Positions 24,852 to 33,970 of a stretch of 64,000 bases of DNA are shown piece by piece. Every line of letters begins with the position of its first letter. The stretch's first letter is position 1. Made by a program: the position numbers and the translations under genes. The stretch is from JAMXLO01 sp963812505 (GTDB lineage Bacteria > Pseudomonadota > Alphaproteobacteria > Acetobacterales > Acetobacteraceae). The stretch spans positions 1 to 64,000 of the forward strand of contig CAWEVM010000015.1 in assembly GCA_963812505.1 (NCBI GenBank), in the 5' to 3' direction. The notes beneath the pieces were generated by a model. The model ran no database searches. It was given only the letters and a program-made list of their open reading frames with translations, and was not told the DNA's origin.

Positions 24852-27338
24852 ATGTCAGCGTCGTCTGCCCAGTTGCATCGAGACGCATTGGCCGCCGGCA
24901 CGGTGCTGAATGGGTATCAGATCCTCGGAGTGCTCGGTCGCGGCGGATTCGGCATCACGTACCGGGCGAGCGATCTTCTGGACCAGTCGTTCGCCATCAA
25001 GGAATTCTTCCCGCGCCAGTTCGCAATGCGCTCCGGCCAGGATGTCGTCGTAACTTCCGAGTCCGACCAGGCCATTTTCGTGGACTGCCGGAAGCGTTTC
25101 CTTACCGAGGCACGACTGTTGTCGACACTCGGCCGCAACGGCGGCACGGCGGGCGTGGTGCAGGTCGCCACCTTTTTCGAGGCCAACAATACCGCCTACT
25201 CAGTCATGGAATTACTGGCGGGCGAAACGTTGGACGATGTCCTTGGAGCCGGCGTCTCCCTGCCCCCGCAAGTTCTGTTTTCAATGCTGCGGGGTATTCT
25301 GACGCCGTTGGCCCGCGTTCATGCCGCAGGCTTTCTGCATCGCGACATCAAGCCGTCGAATATACTGATCCGTCCTGACGGCCAGCCGGTCCTGATCGAC
25401 TTCGGCTCCGCGCGGGATATGCGGCCGACCGCGAACACCACCTACACGCAGGTCTATTCGGGCCATTATGCTCCGATCGAGCAGATGATCCACGGAGCCC
25501 CGCAAGGACCCTATTCCGACATATATTCCGTGGGTGGCGTTGCCTATCGGGCCATTGGGGGCAAGCTCATAGACGCGCGGGCCCGCCAGCAGGCGACGCT
25601 GAGCCGCGCGCGTGACCCGCTTGTGCCGGCGGCTGACATCGGACGCGACCGATACCCCGCGTCACTGCTGCTTGCCATCGATCGCGCTCTTGCGGTGGCT
25701 GCCAATGAGCGTCCGCAGCGCGTCGAGGAGATGCTGGCGCTTCTGGACAACACCTTCGACGGCGAGGCTACGATCCTGCGCAGCAGACCGGTCGAGAGCC
25801 GCGTGCGCATAGGTGCCCCCGCGTCGCGCCCGAGCCGACATAGTACGATGTCGCTGAACCGGGTGTGGTCTTCGGTGACCGGGGCGTTCTCCGGCTTGGG
25901 CGGACTATCACAGGCGTGGAAACGCGACGCTCCCCAGCAGTCGGCCTCCAAACCGCTTCAACAGCGATCGGGAAAATCGCGCGCGGTCATCCCCGCCGTC
26001 ATTGTCGGCGCTGCCGTCCTGATCGGCATCGTCTCGTACGTTTGGTTCTCCGGGCAGAGCCAGCCGGCGGATATGCTTGCCAACCTGCAAGTCGCGGTCG
26101 ACAGGAATGGGAACGAAATAACAGCGAAGTTCCCGCAAACAACGGACACTGCGAAGCTGATCGCGGCGCTGCCTTATCTTATCAAACTGAAGGTTACCGC
26201 GCTCGACCTCAGCAATTCGCAAATCGTGACGCTGCCATCGCTGCAGGGCCTTGGCTCGCTGACGAAACTCAATCTTCGTGGGTCACAGGTGACGACGCTG
26301 CTCTCGCTGCGCGGGCTTACCGCTCTGCGGGAACTTGATCTGTCACAAACCAAACTGACCACGTTACCATCACTGCAAGACCAGGCCGCTTTGCAAAAAC
26401 TCGATCTAAGCTATTCGGGGATATCAACATTGCCATCGCTGGACGGTCTCACCTCGCTCCGAGAGCTCAATCTCTCGCACACGAATGTGGCTGCGATGCC
26501 GCCACTGGAAGGACTGACCGAGCTTCGCGAGCTTGATCTGACCGATACCAATGTCACCAGCCTGCCTGGAATCCAGGCGCTGGCGAACCTTCATGTGACG
26601 CCGGACTGGCTCCGCGAAGCGCCGCAGCCCGCACCCCAACAAACCCCTGTCGCGACGGCGCCATTTCCTCCGGAATCACCCGCTCTGGCCACGCCGTCAC
26701 CTGCGCCGTCGCCTGGGTCGAAACCGTGGCTGGAACCACTGCCGCCGCTGGTGACACCGCCAGTTGCGCCGCCGCCAGCATCCCCGCCAACGGTGCTGAG
26801 GCCGCCGCTGGCCAGACCGCTGCCGACGCCCCCTGCCCCGCCGCCGCGCAACGCTCTAGCAAAGCCGCCGCCACCGCCGGCAAAGGAACCTCCCGCGCCG
26901 ACCACCAAGCCCGGCGCGCAGGCTCCAGCCGCAACCGAGCCTCCAGCCGTTCGGCGGTCGCCTGAAAACGAAGAAGCGCTTCCCGGCTACGAATTCTTTC
27001 AGCGCGGTTACGCGGCCTTCCAAAGCCACAACTATGCCGAGGCCAAGAGCCTGTATGTGCGTGGTGCAGATAAAGGCGACAAAAACAGCATGTACTGGCT
27101 AGGACAATTGTATGCACAAGGATTGGGCGTTGCGCCCGACTACAACACAGCGCGCACGTGGTACCAAAAAGCTGCGGACCATGGAAATGCAACCGCATTG
27201 TACAGCATAGGATTGCTCTACTTCGAGGGCGGACCTGGTATGGCGAAAGATTGTGGGCTAGCGCGTCAATGGCTGACCAAGGCGGTCCAGCGCGGCGTTA
27301 CCGTGGCGCAAGCCCTGTTGAACCGGTCCTGTTATTGA
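24852..27338 (+). CDS. Membrane Ser/Thr protein kinase with LRR, Pro-rich and Sel1 regions
   Basis: Hanks-type kinase of 828 aa. The cytosolic N-terminal kinase domain (about 20-290) has the glycine loop LGRGGFGITY, Lys50 in FAIKEF, HRDIKPSN (163-170) and DFGSARD (183-189), so it looks catalytically complete. A single membrane helix follows at about 378-399. The outer part has about six leucine-rich repeats of 23 residues (LRELDLSQTKLTTLPSL and variants, about 445-580). A Pro/Ala-rich stretch follows (about 590-700), then Sel1/TPR-like repeats (AKSLYVRGADKGDKNSMYWL and following, about 705-828). No phosphatase partner is adjacent. Substrates unknown. Confidence 0.88.
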   Translation: MSASSAQLHRDALAAGTVLNGYQILGVLGRGGFGITYRASDLLDQSFAIKEFFPRQFAMRSGQDVVVTSESDQAIFVDCRKRFLTEARLLSTLGRNGGTAGVVQVATFFEANNTAYSVMELLAGETLDDVLGAGVSLPPQVLFSMLRGILTPLARVHAAGFLHRDIKPSNILIRPDGQPVLIDFGSARDMRPTANTTYTQVYSGHYAPIEQMIHGAPQGPYSDIYSVGGVAYRAIGGKLIDARARQQATLSRARDPLVPAADIGRDRYPASLLLAIDRALAVAANERPQRVEEMLALLDNTFDGEATILRSRPVESRVRIGAPASRPSRHSTMSLNRVWSSVTGAFSGLGGLSQAWKRDAPQQSASKPLQQRSGKSRAVIPAVIVGAAVLIGIVSYVWFSGQSQPADMLANLQVAVDRNGNEITAKFPQTTDTAKLIAALPYLIKLKVTALDLSNSQIVTLPSLQGLGSLTKLNLRGSQVTTLLSLRGLTALRELDLSQTKLTTLPSLQDQAALQKLDLSYSGISTLPSLDGLTSLRELNLSHTNVAAMPPLEGLTELRELDLTDTNVTSLPGIQALANLHVTPDWLREAPQPAPQQTPVATAPFPPESPALATPSPAPSPGSKPWLEPLPPLVTPPVAPPPASPPTVLRPPLARPLPTPPAPPPRNALAKPPPPPAKEPPAPTTKPGAQAPAATEPPAVRRSPENEEALPGYEFFQRGYAAFQSHNYAEAKSLYVRGADKGDKNSMYWLGQLYAQGLGVAPDYNTARTWYQKAADHGNATALYSIGLLYFEGGPGMAKDCGLARQWLTKAVQRGVTVAQALLNRSCY

Positions 27339-27378
27339 ACTACGCGGCGCGTCACGACTTCGGCTGTGCCGCGTAGTT
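27338..27378. terminator. Stem-loop shared by convergent kinase and cytochrome genes
   Basis: AACTACGCGGC (27338-27348) pairs perfectly with GCCGCGTAGTT (27368-27378), loop 19 nt. It starts in the kinase stop codon and reaches into the last codons of the convergent cytochrome gene. It could end transcripts from both sides, although no T-run is present. Confidence 0.5.
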
Positions 27379-27639
27379 GGCCGACAGGTACTTGACGATG
27401 GTGTCCGCCGTGTCGTCGTCGATCGGCGCACCCAGAGCCGTCCGCATCTTCGTCACCTCGGCTTTCCAGTCGTTGGGCGTCAGGAACACTGAGTTCATCC
27501 TGATGTAATTCAGTGTGTGGCAGATGCTGCACGAAGTCTGCACCGCATCGATCCCGGGACCAGGCTTCAACGGCACATTCTCGTCCGCGAGAGCGGCCGG
27601 GACGGCAAGCAGCAGCGCGGCGGTGAAATAACGCAACAT
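27352..27639 (-). CDS. sorB: c-type cytochrome, SorB-like subunit
   Basis: Small periplasmic monohaem cytochrome (95 aa) with a signal peptide (MLRYFTAALLLAVPAALAD) and one haem-binding motif C37-S-I-C-H41. The downstream Met-containing helix (VTKMRTALGAPI) can supply the axial methionine. It begins 11 nt after the stop of the molybdoenzyme gene, in the same direction, which is the arrangement of SorAB sulfite:cytochrome c oxidoreductase. It would pass electrons from sulfite to the respiratory chain. The assignment rests on the pairing, since the cytochrome alone is not distinctive. Confidence 0.75.
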   Translation of the reverse strand: MLRYFTAALLLAVPAALADENVPLKPGPGIDAVQTSCSICHTLNYIRMNSVFLTPNDWKAEVTKMRTALGAPIDDDTADTIVKYLSANYAAQPKS

Positions 27640-27650
27640 GCTGGGCCTCC

Positions 27651-28865
27651 CTATGCCACCGTGACCGGAATCTGCTGCGGCACGTTGTTGTGGTATCCGG
27701 CGGGATTGAACTTCAGTTTGTCCACCTGCGTCTCGCCCGCGTTATTCGTGGCACGCGACGACACCACGTAGTTGCCGGCCGCTATCTTGCCGGTGTTGAA
27801 GCTGAATGCCTGAAACCCGAAGTGCCCATTATTTTTGCCAAGTGTCGCCTGCTTCCAGCTCTTGCCACCGTCCAGCGACACCTCCACCTGCTTGATGCCA
27901 TGCCCGCGATCCCATGCCACGCCTCCGATCGCGAAGCCGCTGGCGGGCAGACGCGCTCCTTCGATCGGATCGGCGATCACCGAGTTGACCACCATCTCGG
28001 TGATCGGCCACGTCGTCGGGTTGTCCTGCGAAGGGAACGGATGATCCACCGTGAACATGGTGGCCGGAACGCGATAGGCCTTTTGCATCCAGAAATTATC
28101 CAGCGGCTTGCTGCTGAGCTGAATGCTGGAGATGTGCTTCATCCAATAGGTCGCCGTCCAACCCGGCACGATGACGCGAGCGGGATAGCCATTGAGGTGC
28201 GGCAGCGGCTGGCCATTCATCGATGTCGCGATGATCACCTCGTCCGCCGTCGCCTTTTCCATCGGCAATGCCTTCATGAAATCCGGCGTCGTCGGTAGCA
28301 CGGGTCCGTCGGCACCGTTCAACCACACCTCCACAGCGGACGGTGTGATGCCGACCTTCGCAAGCACGTCCTTCAGCCGCGGCCCGCGCCAGGTCGCGCA
28401 ACCCATCGCGCCATAGCCCCACTCCACGCCCGCGACATGTGGCGAAGAGAGTCCGCGGCGATTGCCGGAGCATTGGCACACGGCAACCACGTCCACCTGT
28501 GGAAAGTCGGTCTGCAATTCGTGAAGGCCGAGGGAGATCTGTCCGCTCGCCGCATCGCCACCGATGGCGAGCGACCATTTGCCGAGCTCCGCCATCGTCG
28601 GAATGCCGGCCAGATGATAACGGATGAAGAACTCATCGTTGGGCGTGATCGCGGACCGGAATGTCCCGATCGGCAACTCGTAATTCGGCGGTCGGTCGGC
28701 TAGGCAGATCAGCTTCTGCTTGCCAGGAAGCGCCACGAACGTGGCTGCCTCACGCGTGCCATCTGGTAGTTGCGGACTCATCCAGAAGGTCTTCTCGACA
28801 GCGCGCGCGTTGCCCGAGGCAAGCGCAGCTCCACCAAGTCCGGTCAGAACCTCCCGGCGATTCAT
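27651..28865 (-). CDS. sorA: Sulfite oxidase-family molybdoenzyme, SorA-like
   Basis: Periplasmic molybdopterin enzyme (404 aa) of the sulfite-oxidase fold. It has a twin-arginine signal (MNRREVLTGLGGAALASG). The molybdenum-binding cysteine lies in CQCSGNRRG (Cys132). MNGQPLPHLNGYPARVIVPGW contains the conserved oxidoreductase block, and the C-terminal Ig-like dimerisation domain begins around ITEMVVNSVI. AGGGAGG precedes the ATG at 28865; an upstream in-frame start has no such site. Together with the adjacent cytochrome it most likely oxidises sulfite to sulfate in the periplasm. Confidence 0.85.
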   Translation of the reverse strand: MNRREVLTGLGGAALASGNARAVEKTFWMSPQLPDGTREAATFVALPGKQKLICLADRPPNYELPIGTFRSAITPNDEFFIRYHLAGIPTMAELGKWSLAIGGDAASGQISLGLHELQTDFPQVDVVAVCQCSGNRRGLSSPHVAGVEWGYGAMGCATWRGPRLKDVLAKVGITPSAVEVWLNGADGPVLPTTPDFMKALPMEKATADEVIIATSMNGQPLPHLNGYPARVIVPGWTATYWMKHISSIQLSSKPLDNFWMQKAYRVPATMFTVDHPFPSQDNPTTWPITEMVVNSVIADPIEGARLPASGFAIGGVAWDRGHGIKQVEVSLDGGKSWKQATLGKNNGHFGFQAFSFNTGKIAAGNYVVSSRATNNAGETQVDKLKFNPAGYHNNVPQQIPVTVA

Positions 28866-28916
28866 CGGCAGCCTCCCTGACGGCATCCACTTACCGGCGG
28901 ACCCTGAAGGAGTTCC

Positions 28917-29837
28917 CTATCCCCGCTCAGACAGGTCGGCAAGAGCCTGCCCGGCCAATGCAGTATCGACGCAACGATCGAACGGAATGGCGCGATCGAG
29001 CGCGCCGCCGGACCGCATCGCCGCTTGCAGTCGGTCGAAACCCTCGCGCCGCAGCACCGGGTCCGGCGCGAACAGTTTCAGCGCGCGATAGCGGTCGATC
29101 GCTGCCGCGAAAATGTCGGGCGCGACCGCGGGGAAGAAATCGGTCAGCGCATCGGCGATGTCCACCCCCGGCGTCGCGGCGATCCAGCGCAGCGTGCTCG
29201 CCATCGCGCGGGTCATGCGCAGCAATTCGTCGCGGCGCGACTGCAGCAGCGAGCGGCGCGTGACCAGCGTGGTATAGGCTGTGAGGCCACGATCCGCCGC
29301 TGCATACCAGACATGGGCTGCGCCCGAAGCGATCAGCGCCTCCGCATGCGGCTGGAACAACTGCACGGCATCCAGCGCACCAGCCCGCAACGCGGCCGCA
29401 TTGTCGGCCATGCTCGGACCACTGACGCGGTTCAATGCCGCAGGATCGATCCCGGCGCGGCGTAGGTCGTCCTGCAGGCACAGCCACGGCGTCGGCACCT
29501 CGGCCACAGAGGCGAACCGAACGTCCATGAGATCCGCGACGCGAAACGCCGGGCGAGGTTCACGACCGACGATGAAGAACGGATCCCGTGCGATCACATC
29601 GCAGAAGCACACGCTGTCTGCCGCAGGATCCGACGCCTGCGTCAGCATCACGCGCAGCGGGCCGCCCCACATCGCATCGATCTCGCCGTTGCGGAGTGCC
29701 GCGGCGGTGCGTGCGGGATCGGGCGAGGTCAGCAGTTCCACCTCGACGCCTTCCGCCTGGTAGGCACCGATGGCATGCGCAGCATAGAACGGCGCATAGA
29801 ACAGCGCGCGAAAGTTCTCCGAAAGCCGGATCGCCAC
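28917..29837 (-). CDS. NMT1/THI5-like ABC-type binding protein without signal peptide
   Basis: Periplasmic-binding-protein fold of the NMT1/THI5 type (306 aa). The opening is IRLSENFRALFYAPFYAAHAIGAYQAEGVEVELL, read in parts; the ligand loop is LRNGEIDAMWGGPLRVML. The start is a GTG at 29837, placed directly behind GAGGAGGAGG. The preceding in-frame ATG would run into the divergent oxidoreductase promoter. From this start there is no signal peptide, unusual for a transporter component. A cytosolic sensing or enzymatic role, as in yeast Thi5, is possible. Confidence 0.75.
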   Translation of the reverse strand: MAIRLSENFRALFYAPFYAAHAIGAYQAEGVEVELLTSPDPARTAAALRNGEIDAMWGGPLRVMLTQASDPAADSVCFCDVIARDPFFIVGREPRPAFRVADLMDVRFASVAEVPTPWLCLQDDLRRAGIDPAALNRVSGPSMADNAAALRAGALDAVQLFQPHAEALIASGAAHVWYAAADRGLTAYTTLVTRRSLLQSRRDELLRMTRAMASTLRWIAATPGVDIADALTDFFPAVAPDIFAAAIDRYRALKLFAPDPVLRREGFDRLQAAMRSGGALDRAIPFDRCVDTALAGQALADLSERG

Positions 29838-29898
29838 GGGCCTCCTCCTCGAATACGGCGCCGCGTATGATAAGGTGAAGGGCAGCGGGGAGCCATCC

Positions 29899-30915
29899 AT
29901 GCGCATCGTGCTGATCGGCGTGTCGCACTGGCACACACCATTTTACCTCGATCCTCTGTTGACGATGCCTGGCATGTCGGTGATCGGTGTCAGCGACACC
30001 GAGGTCGAACGCGCGAACGAGATCGCGGCAAAGGCGCGTTGCCCGGCGTTTGACGACTACCGCGAGATGTGCGCGCGGCTGAAACCTGACTTTGCCTTCG
30101 CACTCGGTCGTCACTGTGACATGGCGGAGGAGGCGCGCTTCCTGATCGCCGAACGCATCCCGTTCGCAATGGAGAAGCCGTGCGCCATCACCGCGGCCGA
30201 TGCGCACGACATAGCGGCCCGTGCCACACAGGCCGACCTGTTCGCCGCGGTACCGTTCGTGATCCGCTACAGCCCTCTCATCGAAACGATCCGCGAAGTC
30301 GCTATAGGCGAAGCGGTTAACTACATCGTGTTCAAGTTCGTTGGCGGCATGGTGGACCGCTACCACGACCAACGCGTGCCGTGGATGCTGGATCGCGCCA
30401 CCGCCGGAGGTGGACCGCTGCTCAATCTGGGCGTGCACTTTCTCGATCTCTGCCGCGTGCTGCTGCCTGACACGAAGCTGCACGTCGTCGGTTCGGCTAT
30501 GTCGAACAGCTTCGCCCAGCTCGACATCGAGGATCACGCGGTCGTGCTGATGCGTGGCGGTCAGGCGACCTGCATGGTGGAGACCGGCTATCTGTATCCC
30601 GCCCCCAACTCGGTGTTCGACCTGCACTACTCGATCCGTACAGAAGGCCACTACTTTGCCGCGCGCGACAATCAGACGCTGGAGATCCTCGACAACGGCC
30701 GCCAGCGTGAGGTGCGATCGATGCCGCTGACCAATTCGTTCTTCTACCCGACCTTCGTCGAGGACACGCTGCGCCGCGTCGCCCACGGCGAGAAGCCGAT
30801 TGCCGACCTGACCGACATGGCCGCGGCGATGGACCTGGTCGAGGCCGCCTACGCCGCCTCGCCTCTCACTCCGCCAGCGCCGGCGCCAGCGTCCCATCCA
30901 GGTCGGCCGAGGTGA
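29899..30915 (+). CDS. Gfo/Idh/MocA-family oxidoreductase
   Basis: NAD(P)-dependent oxidoreductase (338 aa). The N-terminal Rossmann fold is MRIVLIGVSHWHTPFY with VSDTEVERANEIAAK. EKPCAITAADAHDI carries the family Glu-Lys-Pro motif, and NLGVHFLDLCRVLLP the substrate-site His/Asp. The first glycine motif is atypical (GVSHWH instead of GxGxxG). GGGGAG precedes the ATG at 29899. The last 50 nt overlap the end of the convergent MFS gene, encoding a Pro/Ala tail that may be a late extension. Sugar or polyol substrate unknown. Confidence 0.82.
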   Translation: MRIVLIGVSHWHTPFYLDPLLTMPGMSVIGVSDTEVERANEIAAKARCPAFDDYREMCARLKPDFAFALGRHCDMAEEARFLIAERIPFAMEKPCAITAADAHDIAARATQADLFAAVPFVIRYSPLIETIREVAIGEAVNYIVFKFVGGMVDRYHDQRVPWMLDRATAGGGPLLNLGVHFLDLCRVLLPDTKLHVVGSAMSNSFAQLDIEDHAVVLMRGGQATCMVETGYLYPAPNSVFDLHYSIRTEGHYFAARDNQTLEILDNGRQREVRSMPLTNSFFYPTFVEDTLRRVAHGEKPIADLTDMAAAMDLVEAAYAASPLTPPAPAPASHPGRPR

Positions 30916-32170
30916 TCTGCGAGCGTACGAACAACTGCAGGATTGCCGCGCCGAGGACCGTGATCGCCGCGCCAATCGACAGCGCAATAACAAACGAGCC
31001 GGTCAAATCGACCACGAAGCCCGTGACGATGGGCGACACTGTGCCGCCGAGATAGCCGCCGAAATTCTGAATGCTGGCGACCGACGTGCAATAGGATTGC
31101 GGCGCAACCGCGGTGATCAGCGTCCACTTGCCCGCGATGCCGAGCGACAGGAAGAACATCGCGAGCGATATGAACACGATCGCCTGTGTTGGACTGCCGG
31201 CCATCGTGGCGGCCACGGTGAACAATCCCGACAGCAGCAGGCCGATGATCGAAGGCAGCCTGCGGCTCGCGACCAGGGCCATGCCGCGCGCGTGCAGCCG
31301 GTCTGTGAGCCAGCCGCCGCCCCATGCGCCGAGGATCGAGCAGAACAACGGGATCGAGGCCAGGAACCCAGTTTTGGCAATGCTGATGTGTTGCTGCATT
31401 TCGAGGTACGCCGGCAACCAGGTTTGGTACATCCACACGGCGTAGCCGGTGCAGAAAGCGCCGAGCATCAGTCCCCACATAGACTGGAACCGGAACAGCC
31501 TGCCCCAGTGGCGTGCCTCCACCTTGCCCTCGGCCGCGCGGTTCGCGGCAAGATACGCCTGATCCTGCGGCTCGAGTTCGGTCTTCGCCGGGTCGCGGTA
31601 CAGCTTGAACCACACCAGCGCGCCCAGCACACCGGCAACACCCATGGTGATGAACATCATCCGCCAACCGAACGCCAGCATCAGGCCGGTCAACAAAGGC
31701 GGGGCGATGAACGGACCGATGCTGCCACCTGAATTGTACACGCCGGTCGGGCGCCCTCGATCCTTCACGTGGAACCAGTCGCTGGTCACGCGCACCGCGG
31801 CGGGAAAGGCCGGGCACTCGGCCGCGCCCAGCGCCACGCGCGCCCAGAGCAACTGCACGTACGATACCGCGAATCCGCCCGCCGCCTGAGCGATCGACCA
31901 CAGCACCAATGCCACGCCGACCAACCATCTTGGCCCGAGCCGATCGAGGAAATAGCCGATCGGCACCTGGCACAGCGCATAGGTGATCGACCATGCGGAT
32001 TGCAGCGCACCGATCGCGGTGGCGCTGATGCCGAATTCCTCGCGGATTTTGATGTTGCCGACGGCAAGCGTCGAGCGATCGACGTAATTGAGTGCGATAG
32101 CCGCGGTGGCGAGCCCGATCGCGATCCACTGCATTCGCCGCATGCGTGGCGATATCGGCGAGGTGGCCAT
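30866..32170 (-). CDS. MFS transporter, anion:cation symporter type
   Basis: Twelve-helix major facilitator (434 aa). The opening QWIAIGLATAAIALNYVDRSTLAVGNIKIREEFG (read in parts) and the loop LDRLGPRWLVGVALVLW are typical of the ACS family of carboxylate/hexuronate carriers. RPTGVYNSGGSIGPFIAPPL is the helix-4/5 signature. AGGAGA lies 5 nt before the ATG. Its 3' end overlaps the oxidoreductase gene by 50 nt. The substrate is probably an organic anion, on family grounds only. Confidence 0.88.
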   Translation of the reverse strand: MATSPISPRMRRMQWIAIGLATAAIALNYVDRSTLAVGNIKIREEFGISATAIGALQSAWSITYALCQVPIGYFLDRLGPRWLVGVALVLWSIAQAAGGFAVSYVQLLWARVALGAAECPAFPAAVRVTSDWFHVKDRGRPTGVYNSGGSIGPFIAPPLLTGLMLAFGWRMMFITMGVAGVLGALVWFKLYRDPAKTELEPQDQAYLAANRAAEGKVEARHWGRLFRFQSMWGLMLGAFCTGYAVWMYQTWLPAYLEMQQHISIAKTGFLASIPLFCSILGAWGGGWLTDRLHARGMALVASRRLPSIIGLLLSGLFTVAATMAGSPTQAIVFISLAMFFLSLGIAGKWTLITAVAPQSYCTSVASIQNFGGYLGGTVSPIVTGFVVDLTGSFVIALSIGAAITVLGAAILQLFVRSQITSADLDGTLAPALAE

Positions 32171-32297
32171 GGCTTCTCCTGTCGGCGGAATGGCCCCCGC
32201 CGTTTCTTCTCATTGGCCCGATTGGCGCACTTCCATCCGGCATTGGCAAGGGCGGCTTCAGTGCCCATGTTACCGGCAACGCAAAGGAGCCGTGGCT

Positions 32298-32969
32298 ATG
32301 GACGAATCACCGGTAGGACTGCGCATCGACATCGTCTCGGATGCCATCTGCCCGTGGTGCTATATCGGCAAGCGGCAGCTCGAACGCGCGCTGACCACGC
32401 TGGCGCAGGAAGGACTGCACTTCTCGGTCCACTGGAATCCGTTCCAGCTGAACCCCGACATGCCGAAGGAAGGCCGCGATCGCGCCGCGTATCGCACAAT
32501 GAAATTCGGCAGCGCCGAGAAGTCGCGCGAACTGGATGAGCGCGTGGCCAGTGCCGCCGCCAATGTCGGGCTCGATTTCCGACTGGACCTGATGCTGCGC
32601 ACGCCGAACACGCTGGATGCGCACCGCCTCATCTGGCTGGCCGGGCGCGAGGGCGTGCAGGACGCGGTGATGGAGGCGGTGTTCATCGCCTATTTCACCG
32701 AAGGCCGCGACATTGGCGATCGTGATGTGCTGGCCGACTGCGCTGCACAAGGCAGCATGGACCACGCGAAGGTCGCCGATTTCCTGGCCGGTGATGTGGC
32801 GGCAAAGGAAATGCTCGCCGCCGACAGCGCCGCACGCGAGGCCGGGGTGAACGGCGTACCGTCGTTCTTCCTCGACGGCTATGGCCTCTATTCCGGCGCC
32901 ATGCCCGCCGACACGATGGCAGAGGCGTTGCGCAAGGGGCACCAGGTCCTTCGCCAGCGCGCGGCTTAG
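32298..32969 (+). CDS. DsbA-family oxidoreductase, FrnE-like
   Basis: Thioredoxin-fold protein (223 aa) with a CPWC active site at residues 18-21 and the insertion helices typical of FrnE/2-hydroxychromene-isomerase-type DsbA proteins (LMLRTPNTLDAHRLIWLA). The cis-proline region is GVNGVPSFFLDG. There is no signal peptide, so it is cytosolic, as for FrnE-like proteins linked to oxidative-stress or polyketide contexts. AAGGAG precedes the start at 32298; GTG two codons upstream is an alternative. Confidence 0.85.
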   Translation: MDESPVGLRIDIVSDAICPWCYIGKRQLERALTTLAQEGLHFSVHWNPFQLNPDMPKEGRDRAAYRTMKFGSAEKSRELDERVASAAANVGLDFRLDLMLRTPNTLDAHRLIWLAGREGVQDAVMEAVFIAYFTEGRDIGDRDVLADCAAQGSMDHAKVADFLAGDVAAKEMLAADSAAREAGVNGVPSFFLDGYGLYSGAMPADTMAEALRKGHQVLRQRAA

Positions 32970-32977
32970 CGCGGTTT

Positions 32978-33928
32978 CTATCGCAACGCGGTCAGGAACT
33001 CACCCACTGCCGCAATGAAGCCCTGCGTGTTCTGTCCGTGCACGTTGTGACCGCAGTTTGGCACTGTCACCAGCGTTCCATTCGGCAAGGCATCGCGGAA
33101 CCGTTCGCCCGCCTCCGCAGTCAGTATTCGAGAGTCCGCGCCCCTCACCAGCAGCACCGGCAGGTCGAACGCGCGGGCGTCATCCAGCGTGATGTTTTCC
33201 AGCGGACCGCTGCCGCGCACGACACCCAGCCGGCGAGGATTCGCATCGCATTTGCTGACGAACTTGCCGTCCGCCCGCTGCAGCATGTTGTACTTCACCG
33301 TGCGCTCGATGTGTTCTCGCGTGCGGTACGGGTCGTACTGCTGCACGTTGCGCACGAAGTGCTCCAGGTCGTCGAACTCCTCATTGTCGCGAACGAACCC
33401 GGCGATCACCGCGCGGCCGCGATCTGACACCTCCGGGCCGACATCGACGATCACCAGCGCGCGCAGCAGCGACGGGTCGCGACGGGTCAGCAGCATCGAA
33501 TTGCGGCCGCCCATAGAATGTCCCATCAGAATCGGTCGCCGCAGCCCAAGTGTGGCGATGAATGCCTCGGCATCCAGCGACATCTCGTGATTGCTGTAGG
33601 CGACATCCCGCGCCCACTCGCTGTCGCCGTGCCCGCGCTGATCCAGCGCCAGCACACGGAAATGCTGCGCCAGGTGCAGGCTGACCAGGTCCCAGGAGTG
33701 CGCCGACTGGTGGCCGCCATGCAGCAGCACGATCGGTGGGGCATCGGGTGCGCCCCACTCCAGGAAGTGGAACCGCAACTGCCGCAGCACGATGTTGCGT
33801 GAACGGTATGGCGTGGCCGGCGCGTGCGGAATGCCGAGATCGGCGGCACTGGCGAGCAGCAGGCGGAACTCCTCTGTCTGCGTCATGTCGAGTGGTTCGG
33901 TCGTGTCGGCGAATTGGTTCAGGTACAT
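32978..33928 (-). CDS. Alpha/beta hydrolase
   Basis: Single-domain hydrolase (316 aa). Motifs are the oxyanion-hole HGGHQSAHSW, nucleophile elbow MGHSMGGRN (Ser), acid region LLVRGADSRIL (Asp) and NCGHNVHGQN (His), so the catalytic triad is complete. The ATG at 33928 is chosen over one 36 nt further upstream that encodes a Gly/Ser/Arg leader. MTQTEEF 14 codons downstream is also possible. It sits 42 nt downstream of the NnrU-like gene in the same direction. Substrate unknown. Confidence 0.82.
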   Translation of the reverse strand: MYLNQFADTTEPLDMTQTEEFRLLLASAADLGIPHAPATPYRSRNIVLRQLRFHFLEWGAPDAPPIVLLHGGHQSAHSWDLVSLHLAQHFRVLALDQRGHGDSEWARDVAYSNHEMSLDAEAFIATLGLRRPILMGHSMGGRNSMLLTRRDPSLLRALVIVDVGPEVSDRGRAVIAGFVRDNEEFDDLEHFVRNVQQYDPYRTREHIERTVKYNMLQRADGKFVSKCDANPRRLGVVRGSGPLENITLDDARAFDLPVLLVRGADSRILTAEAGERFRDALPNGTLVTVPNCGHNVHGQNTQGFIAAVGEFLTALR

Positions 33929-33970
33929 GGCGGCTCTCGTATTGCTCCCGCCACGTTCGACCACCGCCGG

